A DNA stretch of 64,000 bases from Clitoria ternatea (Eukaryota > Streptophyta > Magnoliopsida > Fabales > Fabaceae). The number at the start of each line of letters is the position of its first letter. The stretch's first letter is position 1. The notes below the pieces were generated by a model that made no database searches, had not been told where the DNA came from, and saw only the letters and a list, made by a program, of their open reading frames with translations. Below are positions 1-9,703 of this stretch, piece by piece. The translations under genes were made by a program, and so were the position numbers. The stretch spans positions 47,166,501 to 47,230,500 of the forward strand of contig CM075675.1 of the NCBI GenBank assembly GCA_037962975.1. Reading direction: 5' to 3'.

Positions 1-601
1 AAATAATATGTAAATGTAGTAGACGAGTATTTTATTTATTTAAAGAGATTTAAGAATAATTTTTAAAAGAAAAATTAAAATCTAGCCAATTTAATTTTGG
101 TTTCCGGTATCAATTCTTGACCACATCTAAAATTTTTCGGTTTTGAAAATGTTGAAAGTTAATTTATTTTAAACATTCAAATAAATGGACAAAACAAAAA
201 GAGTTTTAAAAAAACTTTTTGTTTGTATCGCAGAAAGGTAGAAACAAGAAGTTTCTTGTTCTAAAACAAATTCTCCAGTATTCACTCATCCAAACTAATA
301 CTCTGATCGGTTTCAATTCAATCCATTGAACTAGCTGGTCAAATCTAATTTTTATAATTATTCATAATAATTAATGCAACAATCAAACAGTCAACAATGT
401 AGTTAATGTAATTAATCCTTCGGCGGTTGTGAAAATTAAATCCTATAAAAATTACAAAATGCTTTACATGGGATTTGAACACCTATCAAATATGTATAGA
501 TAAATTTTAAGACGATTGTTTTACATAATTTGTATTATTTTAGAATATATTACTTAACTTTTTAAAAAATCATATTAATTTATTATTTAATATGTTATAG
601 A

Positions 602-608
<7 letters not shown>

Positions 609-651
<43 letters not shown>

Positions 652-655
652 ATTC
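609..655. repeat. (TA)n microsatellite, about 23 units
   Basis: An uninterrupted alternating TA tract of about 47 bases. It is likely to be length-polymorphic; nothing ties it to a transposon. Confidence 0.97.
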
Positions 656-900
656 TAGATCCATTAATTCAAATACCTATTGCTAAAGACTCAATGAGTT
701 AATGCGTTCAACTTTGTTCAAAACTTGGTTCTTCAAAATCTCCACAGATTTATTTTCTAGTAATTTTGAAAGTAAACTTTAATTGTGAAAACAGTATTTT
801 AATCCGTTGGAATTATATGTTAATAATTAGTTGGACATGTGAGAACTATATAAACAAACTAATATGTAATTTAATCACTCATATTAAAAATTATATTTAT

Positions 901-975
901 ATTTACATTTAATGTTTTATATTTAATATTTAATGTTTAGTATTTAGTATTTAATATTATCATTAATATTTAATA
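901..975. repeat. Degenerate TTTAATATTTAATG-like simple repeat
   Basis: Short repeated words of the form ATTTAATATT / TTTAGTATTTA follow one another for about 75 bases. It is low-complexity AT DNA with no coding potential. Confidence 0.6.
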
Positions 976-1433
976 CTACTTGGTTAGTGAAAACAACATC
1001 TTCTTCACTCGTAAGCCACCTAGGCTTTCCAAATCCAACTTAGTTTAGTGAAGTAAAAACAAAAAAACACACACTTACCTAGATTTTTCAAACTCATTTT
1101 AGATTATCCAACCTAATTTAAGTCTCAACTTTTAACCAAACACACACAAATCTAGCTACATAAACAGAATAAAGATCTTTTATAACGGTACATATTTTTT
1201 TAAAAAATAAATCTTATGATATTATGTGATTTCCTTAAACTTATTTAATTATTTCTTATAGTATTTGATTTTTTTTCATCTTATCATTTAATTTTTATTG
1301 TCATGTTATCTTTTTATTTAAATAGGCAAATCAAAATCTCTTCTTTCATTAATTCTCCTTTAACCAATTTTATTTATTTATTTATAAATTTTACATTTTG
1401 TCTCAGTATTTCTAGTCAAAATATATGACCACG

Positions 1434-1491
1434 TTGACCTTTGATCCTGGATTGGCCACAGGTTTTAGTAGACCGCATTTACTTATAAATA
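1434..1491 (+). promoter_or_regulatory. Putative core promoter: W-box and TATA box
   Basis: TATAAATA lies at 1484-1491, about 32 bases before the first ATG at 1523, so the 5' leader would be very short. A TTGACC W-box core, the binding site type of WRKY factors, lies at 1434-1439. Motif matches are seen directly; regulation by WRKY factors is inference. Confidence 0.5.
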
Positions 1492-1522
1492 CATGCTTGG
1501 ATGATTGTTTTCTGCACAGCCC

Positions 1523-1845
1523 ATGATGGAGTACGCTAAAAGGAAGAGTGTTGTGGCATTGGCTTTTTTATTGGCTTTCTTCATCATTGCATCAGGTTAG
1601 AAATGCATATGCTTTATTTGCATCCTCTGTTACTCTTACTATGAACCTCATTTTTCACACACTTTCGAGCTTTTAATGTTATTGTTTGCGCATGTATAGA
1701 TATGGTGATGGAATCGGAAGCAAGGTGGGGTTCGAAGTCTTGGGACTGGGATTGCTTTAATAATCTGCGTTGTGCACATAAAGATACGTTCAAGGAATCG
1801 GAACCTGTGGTGCATTTGAATGATCAGGACGCACATAATCCCTAA
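1523..1845 (+). CDS. Small secreted peptide gene, two exons (1523-1595, 1700-1845)
   Basis: Exon 1 begins with tandem ATGs at 1523 and 1526 and ends at an AG|GT donor at 1595/1596. A 104-bp intron ends in AG at 1698-1699. Exon 2 continues the frame to TAA at 1843-1845, giving 72 residues. Residues 1-24 form a classic signal peptide: a basic stretch (AKRK) and then a hydrophobic core rich in Leu, Phe, Ala and Ile. An intron right after the signal peptide is typical of plant defensin-like and other small cysteine-rich secreted peptides. The mature part is short and acidic, with Trp-rich sequence and only two cysteines (DC...RC), so it is not a canonical defensin. A TATA box lies upstream and AATAAA downstream. 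The family is not recognised; it could be a signalling peptide or a degenerate cysteine-rich peptide. The gene structure is seen; the function is unknown. Confidence 0.6.
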
Positions 1846-1890
1846 TCAGAGATGTAATATGATGCTTTCGACTTGTGTGAATAACAATAT

Positions 1891-1896
1891 AATAAA
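1891..1896 (+). terminator. AATAAA polyadenylation signal candidate
   Basis: A canonical AATAAA lies 46 bases after the stop codon of the small peptide gene, a normal distance for a plant near-upstream element. Confidence 0.45.
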
Positions 1897-2133
1897 GGAT
1901 TGCATCTATGCAAAATAATTTAAGCTTTTTACCATCATTTCTATAATCTAATTCCTTCGTGAGCACTGTTGAATCGTTCTCAATAGATGCCTCGATTGCC
2001 ATATATAATTCCTTATGTTCCTCGTTAGATTAACTACGGTGGATTAATTCAATTTTTTGACTAATGCATCATGAGGATGTATGACTCTTTTAAGTAAACG
2101 GTATAATCATACACTAGTGCATTTCGGGGTTTT

Positions 2134-2280
2134 AAGCACGGTTATTTTTGACCTTTAAGTACGGTTTTGAAACTGTGCTTGTTCCCAACGTGGTGGTAGG
2201 TAAGGGTCTTTTAGCACGGTTTTCAACCGTGGTCATACGTCACCTTTAAGCACAGTTATTTAGAACCGTGCTTAAAAATG
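2134..2280. repeat. Left subterminal CACGGTT repeats of the CACTA element
   Basis: About four units, each with AAGCACGGTT (or a one-base variant), mostly followed within a few bases by its inverse AACCGTGCTT. In CACTA elements subterminal motifs are the transposase-binding sites; that role here is by analogy. Confidence 0.85.
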
Positions 2281-2939
2281 CAATTGCTGCAAAATAGGCA
2301 CCCCTCTCAGCTCAAAGCTTTAGCCATTTAATAAGAGCCTTCATCTTGCTGCCCAGCAAAATGTATTTAACACGTGAAGAAAAAAAATCTACAAAATTAA
2401 TTCTTTCAAATCAACAAAACATCTTCAATTGACATAAAAACCACTGTACTCAACATTGAACAACTCCTCAGAATCAAAACATTAATTCAAGAAAAGATTA
2501 CAACATAAATCAAATATACAACTCAGACTGAAAAACACTATCCTTCCTCAGCACTGGAACCAAAATCGGAAATAAATCCGTCAGCTTCTGTTTACAATCC
2601 TCACGGTCTTTTTTACCTAAACAAATAAAATTTACAAATCAGCAACAACTCTGTAGCTGATAAGTATAGAAACCAAAAACTAAATAGTTTCTCACAGCTT
2701 TCAAAATACAATGATGCCTGCAGAGCAAAATTCTCATGCTGCTTCATATTGGCCTCCATTTCTCCAATCTAAGAAAAACAAAAAATGTAATCAAGATAAA
2801 GATAGGCAGAAAGAAAGAGAAAGAATGTACAAAACATATGCATAGACACAAGATTCTAAAATATAACACGACAAACAAAGCTGGGACGCATGACACTTCT
2901 CTTAGATCTCTCACTTCCTTCAACAAGAGGTCCACAGAG
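2281..2939. other. CACTA interior, left part, no gene seen
   Basis: AT-rich sequence with no credible coding frame. Short open frames here are below what chance gives in such DNA. Confidence 0.5.
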
Positions 2940-3440
2940 GGATCGAAGTGAGACCACGAAACACACAAAGAAGCACGACACCCAACCCGTCGACGACGCT
3001 TCTAGAAGGAGAATACTCCAACCCCTCCAACAACCTCTCCCCATCGTCTAAAAGCGTTTCATCCGTGCGACAGCTTCCCGCGGTGATTCAGGGCTTTGAT
3101 AGAATCGAAAATGATGAGGGACTCGGGTTGGATCTGGTCTCTGACGAGGAGTTTGGACTTGGGTTAGATCTGGTCTCTGAGGAGGAGTCTGGCGATGACG
3201 TGGGCGCGGTCGGGGGACACGGGGCAGCGGAGGGCGGCAAGGAGGGTGGAGGGGAAGAGGGAGTGGATGTGGGTGATGTTGTCAGGGAGGGAGTGGGTTG
3301 TGGATGAGAAAAGTGGATTGATGAAAATCGGGAAAAGAAAAAAGCCTTAGAGTTGGAGTGAGGGAAGGAAGACCAAGGTGAAAACTGATTTAAGACCAAG
3401 AGGGAGAATAGAGGGAAATGAAATGAGTATGCGTGAATGT
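2940..3440 (-). other. GC-rich block inside CACTA, possible captured gene fragment
   Basis: Base composition jumps from AT-rich to GC-rich here. On the minus strand one frame gives a Ser/Pro/Thr-rich stretch. A neighbouring minus frame, broken by single stops, reads as a more ordinary Leu/Arg-rich protein with words such as SPDRAHVIARLLLRDQ and IKALNHRGKL. The latter looks more like real decayed coding sequence. CACTA elements are known to capture host gene pieces. The source gene was not recognised. Confidence 0.35.
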
Positions 3441-3469
3441 GAGCTCCTGGAGAAGCGTGAAAGCTGACC

Positions 3470-4000
3470 CTATAAACACGGTTCCCTTCTAAACCGTGTT
3501 GGTAGCTGAATTTTTTAACACTTTTAAGCACGGTTCCCTGACAACCGTGTTTATAGACCTACTTTTAAGCACGGTTCCCTCGAACCGTCTTTGTAAGTGT
3601 TTTCAAAAAATTTTAAAAAATAAATTATGTCACCCTTTAACCACGGTCCCCTTTCTAACCGTGTTCATATATATGGGTCTATAAACACGGTTCCACATAA
3701 CCGTGTTCGTATGTGTTTTAAAAAAAATTTAAAAAATAAATTATAATACCCTTTAACCACAGTTCCCCGTAACCGTGTTCGTAGGCCTTTTAAAAAAAAT
3801 TTTAAAAAAATTATAACACCCTTTTACCACGGTCCACTCCGAACCGTGTTCATAGATGGCCTTTAACCACGGTCCCCTCTTAACCGTGTTCGTATATGCG
3901 TTTTAAAAACAAAACACTTTTCTATATATTTACAAAAATGCCACCGCGTAGTTTTTTAACACGGTTTTGGGATAACCGTGCTTATATCCCGTGCTTAAAA
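3470..4000. repeat. Right subterminal hairpin array of the CACTA element
   Basis: About nine imperfect units of 35-90 bp. Each contains (A/T)A(A/G/C)CACGGT(T/C)CC and, 3-8 bases on, AACCGTGTT, so each can form a short hairpin. Units are separated by runs such as TTTTAAAAAATTTTAAAAAATAAATTAT. The right array is more than twice the size of the left one. Confidence 0.85.
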
Positions 4001-4018
4001 GTCTTTTTTGCACTAGTG

Positions 4019-5196
4019 ATATAATGAGTGTTTGACATTAATTATGTGATTGTTTTAAGAAGTCACGTGACTTTGAAAAATTTTTAATATCAACAATTCA
4101 TCAATCATTCATCGTATGGTTATACGACCTAAATTAGTTACTCTCCCTATTTTTTTCATACCTAATTATTTTGTATGAAGAAAATGGTAAATCATTTACC
4201 ACCAACAGAAGATTGTTTTACTTCAACACGTGTTCTAAAACCGAGAATGTGTTAAAATTTAATAAAGAGAATTTATTAGTAAAACAATATCTTTTAGTCT
4301 TTTATATATACATTTTTAAAATTTATGATTTTGTTACAATTTTTTATTTTTCATTAACACTGTTAGGTTTCTTCATCCTCCTCTTCCTCTTCACACTATA
4401 AAAATCAGGTAACCGCTTTAGTAAAACACGAACGCTATATAACCAAAAACTCCAATATTGTGTTATAGTGGGGGGCAAAAATCTCTCATACAACATTGTG
4501 TCAGCTGCGTTGGGAAATATCTCATACAACACTTTTGTTATTTAGGATGGTGTCACATGATAAATGATTGACTCACTCATTAGTAGATTGTTGGTAAATC
4601 ACCACGAAAAGCTCATCTAGAGGAACAAGCCATATAGATTACATCTCCTACAAATGATAAATAAACAATATTAAATTTTTAAGTTACTCGATATAACTAT
4701 GACAAAGAACTAGATGGTGTCAAGACAATACTTATCATCTTTCACGTAATGTTAATGTATTCCCTCCTCCTAGTGGTATGCATAGGTCCACCCTAAGAAT
4801 TTTTGTGGTTGCACATATTGCGCTTCCAAACTGTAGCATACTTGGGCATATCCTACTTAGTGAGTAGGCCAACCTTCACCTCTTTCCCTACCTAACAAGG
4901 ACAAGTAAAGGTTTGATCATCCCCTCTTCTCATAATTTTTCCTAGCATGTCACTTAGGTGATGTTTTCCAACCTTCGAGAATGCAAGCTTCATATGCTCC
5001 ATATGCACGTCAGCAAAGGCAACATCCTTCTACATTTGAGAGACAATACAAAAATAGTTAAACAATTAAATAATTAATTTGAATTAATTTTATTAAAAGA
5101 CCTTTAAAGTTAACATACCAACCATCATTAAGAGTATTTTGTATAAATACTATCAAAGCATGATGAAGCATGACTGGATTGGTAACACGGTCTGGA
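4019..5196. other. AT-rich DNA without a supportable gene
   Basis: No full-length frame is present. A minus-strand stretch around 4860-5040 reads open with moderately complex sequence and may be decayed transposon coding DNA, but no family was recognised. Confidence 0.4.
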
Positions 5197-5483
5197 ATGG
5201 GATGTATAAAAAGTGGAATGGTAACAAATTCAAGGAGGTGAATTAAAGGAACAAGGTCTGCCGAGCACTTGACGTGGGTGGTTTTATCTACATAGAGCGT
5301 TCTGTCTCTATGGTTGAGCACAGAAAAAGATTGGTAAGTATTGTGTACAATAATTACTGCCATAAGTAGTAATTAATTAACTGTTAGCTAGGATTTTATA
5401 TATATATTTTTGCAAGCTAACGAGTTGCATCACCCTTCAACAACCTATGATTTGATGGAAAGGATGAAGAAGAACAAGGCCGG
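5197..5483 (+). pseudogene. Plant transposase (CACTA, Transposase_24-like) relic, left part
   Basis: Translation around 5210-5340 gives a basic, Trp/Asn-rich stretch with VEHRKRL. A second stretch at about 5413-5483 contains YDLMERMKKNKAGVW and continues in frame after the A insertion at 49983 onward. The combination of an acidic or Ser-rich hinge, 'EHRKRL' and 'xxxKKNKxGxWVxEK' resembles plant CACTA-type transposases of the Ptta/En/Spm (PF03004) class, as I know that family. There are stops between the pieces and no complete gene. Element A inserted in the second stretch, and its duplicated GCCGG (5479-5483) falls within the KAG codons. The assignment is moderate and could be tested by profile search. 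Confidence 0.4.
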
Positions 5484-7221
5484 TGTAACACCCCGAATTT
5501 TTAAAATAGGACGATAAATTAGGAAAATAAATGTTGGATAATTAACTTTGGGCTAATAAATATCCCAGAATTCTTGAAATGACTTAAACAAGGCTTTTCG
5601 AAACTGCTGGTGAATTATGGTGGTCAGATGAGCTAAAAACTGACCCGGATAAAATATAGGTGTCGGACCAAGTATCTCCGATTGAGATGCCGTTGGTCAG
5701 GGCCGTAGATAATGTTATTGGGATTCCGAATTTATATTCGGAATAATTTATAGAATATGTTTTGGGCCCGAACGGCGAACCTGTTTGTTTAAAAACGGAA
5801 GAGTTAATGAAGGATTAATAATTTAAACATTGAATTCTTATTTTTCCCATTCAAAAGGCGGTTTCACTCTTTCTCCCTCACGTAGATACTCTTCTTCTTA
5901 TCTTCTTCTTCATATCTCTTTTTCTTCTTCATAATTCACCTTCCTCTTGCTTTTGAATTCTAAATTAAAAGGAGATATCTCTTCTTTTTCCATTAATAAC
6001 CTTTAGAGACTTCAAGAAAGCTTGGAAACTAAAATATTTCCTCCTTTCTCCTCAAATTCGTGTGAACCTCTTCATCTTTTGCAAACTCATTCTTTTCTTC
6101 TCTTGAGGTAATATTATGACCATTTTCCATGTATATAAGTATAAAGTTGAAGATTAGTTGAAGTTTTGGTGTTAGAACATAATAAATGTATGAGAAATGT
6201 TGAGGAAAGTTCAAAAGTAGAAATCTAAAGATAAGTTGACATAAATACAAGCTTATGAGTGATTAATGAGGTAGTTATAACTATGGTGGTAAAAGAAGGA
6301 GGTATATGAGCATTTATGAAGGTTGGTGGGTTGGTGAAAACCTTAAACTTGAATTTTAGGAGGAAAAGTAAAATATTGAAAAGGATAACATTTATTGAAA
6401 AAGTTAACATTTGTTGATGGGAAGAATATTATAAGTGATGTGGTGGATACATTAAATGATGATAAAGTTGATTTGAAGTCATAATAGGTGGGAAACTCAC
6501 CAAGGTGTTGGTGGAGATCTTACTAGATGGAATAACCTAATAATTAGGTTGTAGCCTTTGATACTAAGGGATTGTAATTTAAGGAAAGGAATTCCCGAAA
6601 CCTAAGTAGGCAAAGGAATGAAATTGGTAAATAGTTTTCACATGATAAGAATCATGTGTACACCTATGTATATATATATTGAATTGGTGTTTGAATAAAT
6701 AATTGATGTGGCCCTATAAATGATTGGTGTAGGGCTTGGCAATATTAGTGAAGCAGGAACATCAACCCTAGAGGTTTACTTCTCTTGAGGTAAGAGAGGG
6801 GTGTATTTTCTAAATGCATGAGAATTGGGATGATAATGTACGTATTAATGTAGTATGACATGTTTTCTTAAATAAAGGTGATATTATGTGTAAGTGAAAT
6901 GAATTGTGTATAATAATGAGAATTGTGTATGGTGTTTAAAATGAGTGTTTATATGATGAAGCCTAAAAGAGGCTATGAATGGATTATTATGCATTGATGT
7001 ATTATTGATTTCATATAAGACATGATAAGTGCCTAAAATCTTTGGTTGGAATATTTCTTGGATACGAGAATTGACACTTGTGTATGAATTAGTGGAAAAT
7101 TGTGTGGTTGAAAATGAATATACCCTAGATGGGAGGGTAAGATAATCTAAATGAGCTTGAGGTATGCATGAGCATTTTTGTATACATGGCACGACATGCA
7201 TATCATGATGATGTTGATAAG

Positions 7222-7515
7222 TGGTTGCGATCACTTGATGATGGAAATAAAAAAGGGCTTGCGAGTTCCTATGATTATTAGACCGGTGGTTGCGATCACC
7301 TGGTATTGAAATGAAAGGCCCTGCGGGACCAATGAGATTGAATGCCCATGGTTGCGATCATGAGGCGGGAGTACCCCTTGCGAGGAGGGAAACCTATATG
7401 AAATATTGAACGTGGTTGCGATCACGAGAAGCACCTTGCGAGGTAGCCAGAGGGAGTACCCCTTGCGAGGCGGGAAACCATTGAGAATGAGTATATGATA
7501 TGGTGGTTGCGATCA
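7222..7515 (+). repeat. TGGTTGCGATCA tandem array in A 5' LTR
   Basis: The 12-mer TGGTTGCGATCA occurs at 7222, 7287, 7349, 7413 and 7504, spaced 65, 62, 64 and 91 bases. It alternates with CCTTGCGAGG-type words. The same array is in the A 3' LTR at 47890-48183 and, inverted, in C at 23789-24066 and 44605-44882. Confidence 0.9.
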
Positions 7516-8406
7516 CCCGAGGAAATGAAATCGGATCCGTGCATATGCATTTTCATGACATTAGCATGTGCATCAGTTTGAAAGCATGGTATAGTGTGAT
7601 ACCTTGATGATGAGATATGAATGGAAACTCCCTTTTAATTACTAAATTGTGATGGTGAATTGATTGATATAATTCTGAGAGAATCAGGGAATAATTGTAT
7701 TGGAATGAAAAATTATTGATTGATTGATTGATTGACATTAAATAAACTCTTCTTGGGAAGGAGATAGTTGTATTGCATTCATGCATATATTATTCTATTT
7801 ATTGGATTTTCATCATTGAGAAAGTATACTCACTCTCCCTGTGGTATATCTTTTTAGCTCCTGTGTTGTAGGTATTGCTTTGGAGCTGTTGTGGAGGAGG
7901 AGTGTGAAGGAGGCCCCTTTTTGGGAAAGAATGCCTTGGCCGGAAATATTTTGGTTTACCTAGATGTGTGGGATGGATATAATGTATATAGTACAATATA
8001 CGGTTGGTGTAGTTTGGATTTAGAAGGGATAATTGTATGAATGATGGATATACTTATATATTTACAATGATGTTGTTGGTAGGTCATGGAAGAAAATAAG
8101 ATCCTTGTCTATGACTCATTTTCAATCATGACCTTAAGAATGAATGACTGATAAAACTCTCCGAAAACTTGATGAATAAATGAAGTTATATTTGGAATAT
8201 AAACTGTGTAAAGCATAAGGATGATTGAGTTGATCTTTATACCTTAAATGAGTGGTAATGGAAATTTACAGGTAAGATCAATTTGAACAAGTTTTAAACA
8301 TGTAATATAATAAGTATGAAGTGTTGAAATTGAGTAAAATTGATTAAAATGAGTTTTGGTGTAGAGAGTTGGGTGATTTCTGCATTTCCCCTATTTTTCT
8401 GTCAAA

Positions 8407-8958
8407 CTCGCTCAGGCGAGAGGGCTTCTCACTCAAGCGAGAATGCCCCTGTATCAATTTTCGGATTCTGGATGATTCTCGCTTAGGCGAGAATGGGACT
8501 CGCTAAAGTGAGATCGTCCCAGCATCAGTGTTGGGCCATTATTTCATTTTCGCTCAAGCGGATGTGCAAGTCGCCCAAGCGAAATTACATTAGAATCAGA
8601 GTTTGGATTTTGGTTGGTGTTCGCTCAGGCGAGCTGGGGATTCGCCCAATCGAGAGGGTTTTGGTCTCAGGTTTTGCTCTCGGGTTTATCAGGAAATTGC
8701 TCTCGGGAGTAATCTCGCTTAGGCGGGGATGGTTTCGCCCGAGCGAGTGAGCGTGGAGTGGGTTCTGGGCGTTTTTCGCCTTACGCTCGCTGGCTTCGCC
8801 CAAGCAAGGATTGCAATACTCGCTCAAGCGAGTTGGGGTTCGCTTGAGTGAAGTGACCCCTGAATCTTCATTTTCTTCTTTCGCTCAGCATTTTATGATT
8901 CGCCTAAGCGTGCTATGCGAAGCTCGCTCAAGCGAATTGGGATTTCGCTTGAGCGAGG
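8407..8958 (+). repeat. Paired CpG-palindrome array in A 5' LTR
   Basis: About 18 copies of a degenerate palindrome TCGCTYARGCGA. The TCG (or TCA) starts are at 8408, 8429, 8479, 8500, 8550, 8571, 8621, 8642, 8715, 8735, 8776, 8796, 8820, 8840, 8881, 8900, 8924 and 8945. They come in pairs 19-21 bp apart. The first four pairs repeat every 71 bp; the last four form two blocks about 105 bp apart. Both A LTRs and both C LTRs keep the array. Confidence 0.93.
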
Positions 8959-9316
8959 GGGACCTGATTCTCCCAAAGTGCTTTAAACATGTTATTTCCT
9001 TTTTCTTCATATTAATCCATGATTCCATCCTGCTTTATGAACATCTTGGGATAACCTTGGCTTCTTAATTTCAAATGAATGATCTCTTAAGAATTTAACT
9101 CCATAATATTATTTTACTAAAGATACTTCCGCTATTATTAATTATGGATTTCTTAAGAGTTAATTTCTTTAACTTACCTTCTCATATCTTCATATATGAG
9201 ATAGGTCTCTGATAGATCCAGGGTAATTGATAAATGGCTTCACCACTCACATGTTTCATAGATTAATAATAATAAAATCACGAAAAATTTACCTCTATTT
9301 TTGGGGTGTCACAACT

Positions 9317-9328
9317 TGGTATCAGAGC
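9317..9328 (+). other. Element A primer-binding site, initiator tRNA-Met
   Basis: TGGTATCAGAGC lies three bases after the 5' LTR. It is complementary to the 3' end of plant initiator tRNA-Met, the usual primer for minus-strand synthesis in these elements. Confidence 0.95.
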
Positions 9329-9703
9329 ATTATTCGCTCTGCATTACTGTGTTTAGCCATTGCTATTACTGGAAAGTGATATGTGATTGATGAATCATTG
9401 TTATTGTTGATTGATTGCGTATGAATTGATGATGGATTGAATGTGATTTTTATAAGTCCGGCCAAGCTTCTTCACACTATCCTCCCTCAATGAAGAATCT
9501 TATGTATTATGAATGCATACTATGTTATGATATGATGATGCTGCCATATGGGCTTTAATATAAAATGTTGCTATTGGACTACATGGGGGAGGGTCACAAT
9601 TTAAATTTTATAATGAAATACTATAGTGTGAATTCATAGAGGAATTTTATGAACGAGTTTACTGATATTGGTTGAATTTTATGTTGTGGTTTTAGATATT
9701 GTG
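9329..9703 (+). other. Element A untranslated leader
   Basis: Non-coding DNA between the primer-binding site and gag. It matches, inverted, 30330-30709 of element C. The retroviral packaging signal would be expected here, but no motif was recognised. Confidence 0.6.

Larger units (their letters stand above)
1..1433. other. AT-rich intergenic DNA, no gene seen
   Basis: No frame of convincing length or composition is present on either strand. The stretch is strongly AT-rich and holds a long TA microsatellite and a short ATTTA-rich simple repeat. Nothing resembling an LTR end, a terminal inverted repeat or an RNA gene could be supported. Confidence 0.6.
2112..4018. mobile_element. Complete non-autonomous CACTA (En/Spm) transposon
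   Basis: The element begins CACTAGTGC at 2112 and ends with the reverse complement GCACTAGTG at 4010-4018. It is flanked on both sides by the 3-bp duplication ATA (2109-2111 and 4019-4021), as expected for the CACTA superfamily. It is 1,907 bp long. Many subterminal copies of a TAAGCACGGTT-type motif lie inside both ends, asymmetrically: about four on the left and nine on the right. No transposase is encoded, so it would need a transposase supplied in trans. The interior carries a GC-rich block (about 2940-3440) unlike the surrounding AT-rich DNA. Confidence 0.93.
5484..9313 (+). repeat. Element A 5' LTR (3,830 bp)
   Basis: Runs from TGTAACACC to GTGTCACA. It matches 14239-15179 joined to 47093-49977 (3,826 bp), differing at a few positions per hundred in the part compared by eye. 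It contains two unusual internal arrays: a TGGTTGCGATCA array of about 63-bp period and a paired CpG-palindrome array. No long gene lies in it; short open frames across the palindrome array are by-products of the repeats. Confidence 0.95.

Noticed and set aside
455..490. tRNA-like B-box (GTTCAAATC on the minus strand)
   Set aside because: No A box, acceptor stem or cloverleaf around it; a nine-base match is expected by chance.
3088..3531. 147-codon Pro/Ser-rich minus-strand frame in the CACTA element
   Set aside because: Compositional by-product of a GC-rich block; a neighbouring frame looks more like true decayed coding DNA.
5058..5363. 101-codon minus-strand frame
   Set aside because: The plus strand over part of it reads as a transposase-like relic, and the minus product matched no family I recognise.
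8407..8958. CRISPR-like array (short palindromes with spacers)
   Set aside because: Spacers are not unique, repeats are degenerate, the array lies inside plant LTRs in four copies, and no cas gene exists in this eukaryotic DNA.
8493..9068. Open frames of 74-99 codons across the palindrome array, present in all LTR copies on both strands
   Set aside because: Palindromic repeats open frames on both strands at once. The products are just translated repeat words (SLKRE, RLSE), with no domain.
9668..9703. Upstream ATG for gag at 9668
   Set aside because: Those 12 codons are leader sequence, and the family gag begins MARRRQ at 9704, the same site as in element C.
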